Positions 22,255-34,200 of a stretch of DNA of 64,000 nucleotides are shown piece by piece. The stretch comes from Aricia agestis (Eukaryota; Arthropoda; Insecta; Lepidoptera; Lycaenidae). Location of the stretch: contig NC_056428.1 in NCBI RefSeq assembly GCF_905147365.1, positions 6,540,001-6,604,000 on the forward strand. The letters run 5' to 3'. The notes under the pieces were generated by a model that was not told where the DNA came from, did no database searches, and saw nothing but the letters and a program-made list of their open reading frames with translations. The first letter of the stretch is position 1. Every line of letters begins with the position of its first letter. The translations under genes and the position numbers were made by a program.

Positions 22255-25200
22255 AGAATTGCATTGCTCGTTTAAAGATATAAGATAATATCATAATATA
22301 TTTAAGATTTTTATAATATTATGATACACATATTTAATACATAGGTAATAATTATATCCCTTCTACACTTTCATAATCAATACTGACTGTGTGTCGGTGT
22401 TACCTTTTCACGCCCAAACCGCTGAACCGATGTTGCTGGAATTTGGTATGAAGATGATTTGAGTCTCGGGAAAGGACGTACAATACCTTTTATCCCGAAA
22501 AAATGTACGGTTCCCGCGCGACATACGAACTTTAACGCAACGGAGTTGCGGGTGTCATCTAGTACCTACAAGATATATTTCGGCACCCATAATCGCATTT
22601 AAACTAAAGCCGTACAAAATACTTATCGTTTTTACGCATCAAATACATATTACACAAGGTCGGACCGCGCTCGAGTTTCCGGCTTCTGATCTACCGATTC
22701 GATATTCGAATATTTGTAACATTACTACAATAATATGAACATAACTATACAGGTTAGTCCGAGCCTACGACGCAAAAAATACTTGTATTCTTAATTATTG
22801 TATTACATTATACAAGATGTTAGTGTTAACACCGTTATCCTTGAAACCATCAAATGAGCCCGTCAAAATTAACAACTTTTTCTATGAGAACAATTATGCT
22901 GGGAACTCAAAAAAATCCGTCTTCATACCCTTGTACCCTTGTCCTTTACGAAGTGATTCGATATTTTTAAAGTATCGATTAACTTCCCTACTACTGTCAA
23001 TTATAATGTGTCACCCATATCATCTTAAAACGCACAAACTATATATCCACACCATGAAGCTAATATAGAGAGGAGGTGTCGTAATCAAATTTCCTTAAGA
23101 AGCGACGCGTGATAATTTATAGATAGATATATTATAAATAGGTCGATGTTAATGTTACTACGTAGTTCAGCTATCTTACACTAGATGTCAAAATTCTTGA
23201 ATATTCTTGAATATTATGGGACGTACTGAGAACTTTAAAAAATGTATATTATTAATTATAATAAGTTCAGTGAATAAAATTAGGATTAGTATTTTCACCG
23301 ATTTTTTATGTAAAATAAGAGGACAAACGAGGAAACGGGTCACCTGATGGAAAGCAACTTCCGTCGCCCATGGACACTCGCAACATCTGAAGAGCTGCAG
23401 GTGCATTGCCGGCCTTTTAAGAGGTAATAGGGAAGGGGGGAGGCGGCCTCGGGCCTATGGGCTATGAAGCAATTTCTTCGATGGTAAGTACATGAAAGAT
23501 GATAATCCATGCGCGATCAAAATGGGATCGCAATGAGTTTTGTTTGCTCAAAAAGTAGCGTTAGCAAAAATATTCTGATAACATTAATTTATAGGTAATC
23601 GATCAATTCTGTACATTAAAGGTATTACCTTGTTTTTGGTCAACCCCGTGGCAGCTTCAACTCTTTCAGTTATTTTTTTATTTTTGAGCGAATCCAAAAT
23701 TTGTGGTAATATTTTATCAATGAATGTGATTCAGCTAGTATTTTATTAATCGATTACTATAATAATATCACATATTACCCATTAATATCACAAAAAAATT
23801 AAAACAAAAACTTAAAAGAAATGTCCGCAAACAAAAACGTTTTTGTTTGGCCAAATCTCAGCCGCGCGTCAACAATCAACATTAGCAAACAAACTGTCAT
23901 TGCGATACTTAATAAAAATACAACCTCCTCGTTTTTTGGAAGTCGGTTAATAATGTAATTCTAAATACGGTCCAGGATATTTGTTACGTTCAAAATAGTT
24001 ATCCAAGATGATGACAGATGGTGGTTTATAAGTAATATCATAATAAAAGCTATATAATCACGGTTTTAGCTATTAAATGTGTATAACGGTATAACAGTTT
24101 TAAGTATTCAAGTATGATTATTGCAATAAACTTATTCAAAATTATAAGCATTTACGTCTGTGTTATCTTTCAAAGGTCTGGCCATCTCGTGTCAAGTAGT
24201 ATAATTAACGATGAAAGCTAAAATGTTCTAGAACTTTTATATTTAAATTACATTTAAAATTATTTACAAATGAAATGTGATGGTATTTATATTATCAGAA
24301 CGTCTGTCTGAGTGTTTTCGACATTGTAAAACACAATACTTCATCCTTTCGTTGTTAAAAACGCAAAAAACACCAATTTATTGGGAGTCTCGTTACGTGT
24401 GCACCTGACAAACGCTAAAAGTGTACTGACTTAAGCCCCGCCCACAATGATGACGTCAGGACCTAGTTGAAAATCACAGTGAACAGTTGCTTAGGCCAGC
24501 TCCTCTCTATATTAGCTTCATGATCCACACAGACATCATCTAGTATTATATGTATTCTGATTATTTTTTTAACAATGCTCTTGTCCCTGATTTTTATTCG
24601 AGGGATTTATGTTCTTAATACAATTTATATCGTCCTATGTCTACACAATTTATTATCTTCCACTTATATATTCTATTCTGTTAATACTATTTACTTCTTT
24701 TATTATTTTAACACAATATGGCAAAAATTCTCCCCTATTTTTCTTATCTTTCACAATTTCCGTCATGCTATTAACATTTATTTCTAGTCCTATTTTCACC
24801 TCCAGATCATATTTTGGCCTCGAGTATATTGGGCATTCTGTTAGAAGATGAGGCACATTTTCTATTTTACTAGTATCACACCTGCACGATGGGCTCTCTT
24901 TGCACTTGAAGCGGTACAGATATGTTTTCTGATTTATGACGCTCCGTAGTTTCTATAACTCTAATACACAGTCATAATATATTGTCTTGTCAACGCCTCC
25001 GTGGTCTAGTGGTTAGAGCGTCGCTCTCGACTCCGGAGGTCGTGGGTTCGAATCCCGCGTTGCAAACATGTTATTTCCAAGTTTGGTTAGGACAATGCAG
25101 GCTGATCACCTGATTGTCTGACAAGTAAGATGATCCATGCGTCGGATGGGCATGTAAAAAGTCGGTCCTGCGCCTGATCTCTCGCCAGTCGTGTCGGTCT

Positions 25201-28200
25201 TCCGTCCCACTGGGTTATGAGAGTAAAGGAATAGAGAGTGCTCTTGTGTACTGCGCACACACTTGGGCACTATAAAATTACTCCTGCGTACCTGGTCTGG
25301 TTTCAATGAAACCGGCCACTGTCACCGAAACCGGTGTGGGGAGTATTATTATTAATATATTGTATTTGATTCAAATATTATCTAAATCGGTCCAGCGATC
25401 TTACATTACTTGGAAACTCCAAATTTAAATTAAACTTAATATTTTTCACACTTTAGCCATGTTTCCTCCCATTAAACGGGATAATTACCACAAAAGGTAC
25501 TATATCTGTATTAATTTTATGAGTAATAGGGAGATCGCAGACGACAGACTTTTTGTGCGATCGAGTCTGCGGCGCCCATAAAATTCGCGCTCACTTTGTC
25601 GGCGCGTGCCGGGGCGGATCGGGGCTCAGCGCAGCGCAAAATGCGCTATAGCACACTATTGCCGGGCCAGGCCGCATCGCATTGACGGATTTTGAGTACT
25701 TTGGATAGCTCCACTATGGCCACTCTTAAATCACTCGTGACTCGATATATCAAAAATGTTGCCATATTCTACTAAAATCTACTAGACCGTGTTTTAGATT
25801 CTACCGAAAATCTACCATTATTAATCAATGTATTCTACGTGGTTGAAACTAAAATAAAACTAAAATGTTTATATGGACGGTCTTCATTATGCGTTTTAAT
25901 TTTTTATATTATTTGTTTTTTTTTCCTTTTAATTTAACCTTCCTGCCAAATTTGAATATATTGATCCTTGTTAAAAATAAAATATTATCCTACCAATCAC
26001 CACAAAATATGGACACATGCGCGGCCCGGCCCCGCCCCGCCTTTCCATTGACATTCTTGATTCTTGTTATTATCATAAGTTGCGAATTTTCCCTTCATAC
26101 TTTGACGGACTTAGGACCGTCAAATGTAAAGGACGTAGACAAGTATGTTTAGAATAAAATTAATTGATACACATCAAAAGAATGGAAAAGTACAACTTTT
26201 TAATTACGAAAAATAAGCACTTTAGAAATGTATAATACTTAAATCTAAACCACATCCTTTGCATTTAGGCGTATTTATAAAATTTGATTAACTTATCTAC
26301 ACTGTACAACTAATTAGAAATCAAAACAACCCACCTCTAAATCTTATATACTTCCATCTTGTCTACACTTAACATAGTTCAAACTGCAATCCGTTTTGCT
26401 CTAAGCAGAGTCTAGCGCGTTTTGCACATTGTCTTTAAGACTTTAAAAGTTTGTTAAGCACAGCTTTGTCACTTTTAAGCTCGTCAGAGGCATGTCGTCG
26501 AGGCTGGCTAGGCGTGTGCAGCCGTTGCGAAGTGCGAACTGTCCATAATCCGAGTTTTTGATTGTCTCGCGATTCAGATTCAGGGTACAGCTGCTGCATT
26601 CGCGAATCATCAATCAGCTGTTACGAAGACGAGGAAGGCTTTCTTGCTCGTACAGTCTCTGGGTTTAAACTTTCGCCACTCAAAATGTAGCACCTCCACA
26701 TTTCATAACACTCGATCGTGGGTTAGGGTACATTGTATTGTAACAGACACTAATTAAAGCGCGGGGGCCGGGGGGGGCCGTGACAAACAAAATAATTACG
26801 TGTTAGCTATACAACTACGCGCGTGGTACTAAACGGTCGCCGGCGACCGGCGGGCCTCCCGCCTCCCACCCCGCGCGTCACCCCCGCTTTACCCCTACGC
26901 ATAACGGGTCTTCCGACTGCATATCTGTGCGGTGCGATGGACTAGCGGTCGCAATATCGTAATTATTATGACCATTGTGCATCGATTTTTTTTTGGGATA
27001 AAATATGTTATTGTAAAAAAATTAACACCCTATTTTTTTTGTTTAATGGACTCACCTAATGATACCTAAGCCCAAAAAAGAATTTGGCAGGTAGGTTTAA
27101 TTGCAACCTGTATAATATCGATCTTGTATTAAAATTTACAAAAAAATTTGGACTACTAAATCATCATTCATTTGACCTCAAACGTACCAAAAGTGGAAAT
27201 CTATGTGAAGTGTGGTCACACTGTTGCCGGGGCGCAGCGGGTTTGTCGGGCCTTGCCGGGCCTTGTCGCATTGACGGAAATCCGCTGCGCCCCGACACAG
27301 TGTGCGATACGCGCATCCGCTTCCATACAAATTGTATGGAGACGGATTTTTGCGATGAGCCCCGGCACGCTGAGCTCCGGTACGGCCCATCTCAATGGGC
27401 TCACTCCTGCGCCGCAGACTCGATCGCACAAAAAGTCTGTCGTCTGCGATCTCCCATAGTAGTTATAAACTTTAGTTGCTTAAATTTTACTTAATTTAAT
27501 ACGTCATTTAAAATTTTTGACGTTAATGTTAAATACAGAAATTGTCTGCATCGCTATAAATACATTCTAATTAATGATAATGGTTAATGATTCACTTATA
27601 ATGAAGTCTTAAACCAAAGGTTAATTAAGTTTTGGCGTAAGCAAAAAATATATATACGGTATTATGTTAAAATTTATTTTAATTTTGTTTTTAGTATATG
27701 TAGCGGCAACAGAAATACACAATTTGTGAAATTTCAGAAGCGGTTCTTGAGATACATCCTGGAGACAGACAGACGGACAGACATCGAAGTCTTAGTAACA
27801 AGGTTCCGTTTTTACTTTTTGGGTACGGAACCCTTAAAAAGCGTGACAAAAATCGAAACTATGTATGACGTAATGTGGTTGGCCCTAGGGGAAATACACG
27901 GAACCCTAAAAAAATCGAAATTATGTATGACATAATGTGGTTGGCCCTAGGGGAATTTTTAAGGGTACTCCCCCTTGTACTCACTCTATCAGTAGGTTTG
28001 GGTGACAGGCCGCTGCTGAACTGTATGATCTTCTGCGTGGTGGGCAGGAACTGGGAGCAGCCGGTGTACGGTGACCGCGCCGTGGAGTCCGTGCCGAGGT
28101 TGGACGAGTGTTCCAACGCCACCGTATACTCCTTGTCACCTCTCCTGAAAGTTATGTTACCTTAGACAAGTGTATGCACTATCTATACTTACAGTCTTGT

Positions 28201-31200
28201 ATTTCTTTGTTTTAGGAAAACAGTTTAAAGTTAATTTACTAGCAAGATGGGATTGACATAGCCACTGTGTGTGCTAAAATCCCTAAATAAAAAGAGAAAT
28301 AAAAAACATCTATACAAACATGGCAAAGAGAGTAAGTGATATTACTTATAGGTAATATTATAAAAAGGTAAGGTATAATATATGAGTTTGTGACCTTGCA
28401 CGTTTTAGGAGTTATTCTCAGGATTTACAAAGCCAATTTTACAAATGGGGATTGTCCATTTTTTTCAACTTTGCTCATTACAAAAACATTTCAAGGAATA
28501 AGGTCAGTGATCGTTTTTCTGTATATAAACGAAAAAATTACCCATTAGTTACTTATATTTTTAAACAAATATGTTTACCCTTTGTTTGACCTTCAATGGC
28601 GTTCGAACGTTACGTTTCGAACTTTTGGTAAGCTTCTCGTATCAGCTTTCACATAATGAGAACTTGCATTTGACGAACCAGCCAGTATAAATAAGATTGA
28701 CAGGAAATTAGCTGGTACCGACTTCAAAGTAATGAAGACTGTAGTATGTACAGAAATAGATGAGATTTAGACGAATTCTGAAAAAGGCACTATTATAGAG
28801 TTATTTAATACTTTTTAGTTCATATTATTATTGATTTTACCAGAGACCAGCCATTATAACTCTATGATTTTACCTTGGAAGTCGGTTTTAATTTTTTGTT
28901 AAAAATAATAATTTCACTCTTTTTAGTTAACTACAAGATAAGGTTTTATGCGTAAATAACCACTACGAATGTTAACTATTCACATGTTAACTATTCACAT
29001 TGTTTCTGTAAGCGAAATTGTGGTAAATTCAGGAGTTCTGTTCAGTGCCTTTGGACCAAGAGACACCTTCGTATGAACTTTCTCTTATTCGTAACATATG
29101 TTTAAGTTACTAGAAACAACATTTTAACCACTATGAGTCTTTTGATAAATTTCAAGGATTTCCCTCGATTGCTCATAGATCCCATCATCAGCTCACCATT
29201 TTCGCAATTATATTTATACAAAATCAAGATTATATCCTATACAACAACACAAGAATTTTGAAAATCGGTCCACAAACAGCGAAATAATCATCAAAAACAT
29301 CTGCTTCGATGCAAAATATCACGAAAAGCATCAATAATTGGGTCATAATGTGATGACGGCATAATTATGATTTTGATGATGATGATCAAATAAATTTGTG
29401 TTGGCTTATGCTTTCAGTTGTTTCAACAACGCCGAAATCCCCGAACCTGTATCTATAAGGATTCAAAAGTTCTGTTGGGTACCTTCGGATCCAGGGTATA
29501 ACCTGGGCCGAAACCTTACTTTTTGGTAGCATTTACCTCGAATGCTTCAGAAAAAATTTAAATCATTATATGTTTCTATACAAATTTCAAGTAGTCTCCT
29601 CGATTTCTCCAGGATCCCATCATCAGATCACCACTTTTGTGAACATGGTACCAAATTCGAGTTAAACCCTATACAACACAAAAATAATTTTGAAAATCGG
29701 ATGACAAACGGCTGAGTTATCGTTGAACATACAAAAAAAAAGATACATACAGCCGAACGTATAACCTCCTCCTTTTTGGAAGTCGGTAAAAAGGTAACAC
29801 ACAGGGCGGGTAGAAAGACATACAGAGACACTTTCAAATTAATGAAATTCAGTATTAGTGTAAATGCAAAAAAATATTACTTAAAATGTTCTCTGGTTAG
29901 CAGCAACATCCTTCCAACTAAATCTGTTGTGGACACACCAGCAGTTCTTTTTACTTCCCTGAAAGAAAAGGAAAGTATGAGATTTTTTTTTACTAAAAAT
30001 CTACGTGCCACGCGATATTTTTAGGTTCTTACGGCCGCACTCAGAGACATTTAATGATGATTAAGCTTTAATTTAATGAAGAGTTTGACAGATAATAAAA
30101 ACAGAAAATAATACAATTATTAAGTAATTAATTTTCGTCTCTGAGTACGGCAGTTAGACGTTATAGTTTTTAGGGTCCCGTACACAAAAAGAAAAAAATA
30201 AGTACAATTAATAAATAATATAGTTATATATGTAAATAAGATATAATATATTACAAAATGTATAAGTTATACAATATTATATAAATATAACTATTTAAAA
30301 TTATTCTTTAAGCAAGCGCCTGCACAAGGCACTAAGTTTGTACTTACATTAAATTTGTTTGTATACTTGGTTTGCAAATAAAGTATTTGAATTTGAAAAC
30401 GGAACCCTATTACTAAGACTTCGATGTCTGTCCGTCTGTCTGTCTGTGTGTCTCCAGGCTGTAACTCAAGAACTGCTATAGATACTTTTGAAATTTTCAC
30501 TGAATATTGTGTATGTCTGTTGCCGCTATTAGCTATAACAACAAATAACTACTAGAAACAAAATAAATTAAATATTTAAGGAGAGCTATTTAATACAACA
30601 AACTTGATTTTTTGCTATATTTTTCTCGATATCAATAACGGCAATACATAGGCACTTGAAATATTCAGGAAATACTCAGGTTTATTTGTACTTTAATAAT
30701 TTATAATAAAATTTAAATAAATTAAGGGGGGTTCCATACAAAAAACACAATTTTCAGCCATATTTTTGCTCTGTTGTGGCACGGAACCACGGAGCTAATA
30801 CTAAGTGGAGGTGTTGTAATCAAGTTTCCTTAATATGAAACGACGCGTGACAATTTGCGGGGTGAGGGGGTGTCAAGCTTCGCCCACTTCTCAATATTTC
30901 ATCTATCGGCTAAAAGCCAAACTACTACGAGGGCTGCTATTTATGTATCCGGAATTAAAAAAAGAAACAAACATATATCAAAAGCAATAAAACCATATAT
31001 CATATGGTTTTATTGCTTTTCAAAATATTCGCCGCGATGATCGACACACTTTTGCATACGCTGGAACCAATTTTCATAGCACTTTTTCCATTCTGATTGA
31101 GGTATCTCCAAAACGTGCATTTTGAACGCATCAACAGCCTCTTCACGGCTCGAAAAACGTTGACCACGTAATTTGTTCTTCGCGTATGGAAATAAAAAGA

Positions 31201-34200
31201 AATCGTAAGGTGCCAAATCAGGGCTGTACGGCGGATGACCAGTCAATTCGATCTTTTGACCCTCCAAAAACTGAGTTGTTTCAGCTGAGGTGTGACAGCT
31301 AGCATTGTCGTGATGTAATATGATTCTGCGTTGTCGGTTGTCCTTTCTTCAAAGACTTCTGGTAAACAAATGGTCGTATACCATTCAGAATTAACCGTTT
31401 TACGATTCTCTAATGGCACTGTAGCCACATGTCCATTAATTCCAAAAAAACAGGCGACCATTTGCTTCAAAGTACTTTTTGCACGAGTAACTTTTGTTGG
31501 TTTCGGCTCATCTTGGAACACCCACACCGTTGACTGTTGTTTAGTTTCGGGGTCATATGCATAGATCCAAGATTCATCACCTGTGTAGATATTATAAACG
31601 GCTTTTGACGTACCACGGTTGTATTTTTTTATCATTTTTTTGCACCAATCGACACGAGCCCGTTTTTGATCGATTGTCAAGTTGTGCGGAATCCAACGCG
31701 AACATATTTTTTTTACAGCCAAATGTTCGTGTAATATCTTATGTATGCTCGTCATACTTATGCCTAAGGACGCCTCTATCTCGCGATATGTAACATGACG
31801 ATCACGCATTATTAGTTCCCGCACAGCATCTATATTTTGTGGGACAACAGCTGTTTTTGGGCGATCTTCTTTATTTTCATCCGTGAGCATAGACCGCCCA
31901 CGATTAAACTCACTGTACCAGTGATAAACAGTGGTTTTCGATGGTGCTTCATCTCCAAAAGTTGCGGTGAGTTGAATAAAGCACTGTTGTTGATTTAGCC
32001 CACGCCGAAAATCGTAGTAAATCATTGCACGAAAATGTTCACGTGTTAAATCCATGGCAAATGAAGACACGCAATTTTCAAAATGACGCCACAATGGAAA
32101 AATAATTGACAGTCACATGAAACAAAATGTATTCTTCAACCAAAGAGTTCTATTTTCAAATGTTGTAATTACTTTTTAAATATTGTTCTTGTAAGTGGCC
32201 AGTTCCGGATACATAAATAGCAGCCCTCGTAGCTTAGGTCGATGTTGATGTTACTACGTAGTTCAACTATCTTACACTAGATGTCATTTTGTCTTGAATA
32301 TTATGGGACGTACTACGGCCCTGGATATTTTTTACGTTTCAAATAGTTATCATAGGTGACGACAGATGGCGGTTTATAAGTAATATCAGAATAAAAGCTA
32401 TATAATCACGGTTTTAGCTATTAAATGTGTATAACGGTATAACGGTTTTTAGTATTCAAGTATGATTATTGTAATAAACTTATGCAAAATTATACGCATT
32501 TACGTCTGTATTATCTTTCACAGGTTTGGCCACCTAGTGTCAAGTAGTATAATTAACGCTGAAAGCTGAAATGTTCTTGAACTTTTATATTTAAATTACA
32601 TTTAAAATTATTTCCAAATGAAATGTGATGGTATTTATATTATCAGAATGTCTGTCTGAGTGTTTTCGACATTGTAAAATACTTCATCCTTTTCTTGTTA
32701 AATACGCAGAAAACACCAATTTATTGGGAGTCTCGTTACGTGTGCACCTGACAAACGCTGAAAGTGTACTGACTTAAGCCCCGCCCACAATGATGACGTC
32801 AGGACCTAGTTGAAAATCACAGTGCACAGTTGCTTAGGCCAGCTCCTCTTTGTATGAGCTCCGTGCACGGAACCCTTCGTGCGCGAGTCCAACTCGTACT
32901 TGGCCGATTTTTTTAATATTTTTTGGCCTTGTCTGAAATTGTAGTGTGGCTAGCTAGTGGTGAAAAAACTGAGTAAATATAACGTTACACAGAGTGGATC
33001 TTTTAACGCAGTTAGACAGACGAACGAGTAACGACACTTGTCGACGGTACGCGCCGACGGTAGTCGACGGCAGCAGTCAACTGTCGACGGCTGCCGTCGA
33101 CAAGTGCTGTTCGTCTGTAAAAAGTCTTAGGGTCTTTATAGTGACTGACGAAACGTTGTATAAATGTATTTTCTACTGGTCGTTATCTGTTTTTAAAAGT
33201 CGCACTTACAATAGCCATGTTTACCTCGTAATTGGTGGCATTATACACCATACATTTTCCACTGCGATAACAATGAAATGCATGAAGTAATTAAAATTAG
33301 CACGATACTAAATATAGTCAATAGCCACCGTTATCACAATACGAAACTTTATTTGTTGTAATTTAGCAATAAATAAAGTGTTTGATGTTTCAAGTACATA
33401 ATATATCCTGCATAAACAATGGAAAGTGAGCCAACTACGCATATATTATGTACTTATAAGCCTAATAATAACGTCTCCGTGGTCCAGTGGTTTAGTGCGC
33501 GGCTATTGATTGGAGTCGTGGATTCGATTCCCGCGTTGGAAACGAGTTATATCGAAGTCTGAGGTCCGAGTGTGAGTTTTTGTTTCACATTCGATCGTAA
33601 ACGCGTTTGGCGTTTACTAAGATTTTGTATGGGATTTGTACAGCTCCACCTAGCGATGGTCACGGGAGTGAGCCCAGCTCCCATACAAAATATTTGTAAA
33701 CGCCAAACGCGTTCACGATCGAATGTCAAACAAAAAAACTCACACTTGGTACATTATGACAACACCGCCAGATCACTGTATGACAAGTCGTCGTCGGATG
33801 GGATTGTAAAAAGTAGGTCCTGTCTCTCGCCAGTCGTGTAGGTCGTCCGTTCCACTGTAGTCTAAGCTATAAGTTGAGAATGGCGAAATTTAAGGATAAG
33901 GGTCATAAAAATACGTGCGGTAGCTCATTAGATTCGGGAAGACGTCTAGAAAAATGTATCGGAAGCGCACAAAAAATTGCAAAAGTTATAAGCAAATTAG
34001 GTTGCCAAAAAAAGGTATTACGTTTTTTGTTAAAAACTCCGATACTATTAACATTTAAGAAGTTTAAAAAAAAGATTCTTAAAGAGGAGGAAATTTTCAT
34101 AAGAAATTTCCCAACTCCCGGAATTCTATCTCTATTATTTATAATTCTAATTTAACGCTGAAAGTAAGCCTCCGCGCGGCATTTTTAGGTAGCGCGCGCG

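Larger units (their letters stand above)
25529..27455. mobile_element. TIR element with 47-bp perfect termini, multiply nested
   Basis: Starts GGGAGATCGCAGACGACAGA and ends with its exact inverse; 47 bp match perfectly. The GC-rich inner flanks (CCGGGGCG, GTCGCATTGACGGA) also echo each other. A 1.2-kb diverged MITE (25925-27112) sits inside. A 3-bp ATA duplication is possible but weak. Confidence 0.75.
30788..32865. mobile_element. Non-autonomous hAT-like element, copy 2 (hAT-N2)
   Basis: The exact 8-bp duplication CACGGAAC lies at 30780-30787 and 32866-32873. Inverted termini CACGGAGCT. Without the nested mariner it is about 775 bp and aligns with hAT-N1 along its length. Confidence 0.85.
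30168..32912 (-). repeat. F1 copy split by hAT-N2, with an inner LINE tail
   Basis: AGGGTCCCGTAC at 30170 through GTTCCATACAAAAAACACAA at 30731 and GTGGCACGGAAC at 30787 resumes as CCTTCGTGCGCGAGTCCAAC at 32874. An A/T tail with AATAAAGTATTTGAATTTGA (to about 30398) marks a separate LINE 3' end inside it. Confidence 0.65.

Noticed and set aside
24991..25062. Functional tRNA gene
   Set aside because: Although boxes and acceptor stem are present, it is continuous with a SINE body repeated elsewhere, so it is the SINE head.
27084..27494. 136-residue plus-strand frame and overlapping frames
   Set aside because: It crosses the end of one TIR element and the end of the nested MITE; no domain and repeat-derived throughout.
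32994..33290. 98-residue plus-strand frame
   Set aside because: Begins in an imperfect palindrome; composition and lack of domains argue against a gene.
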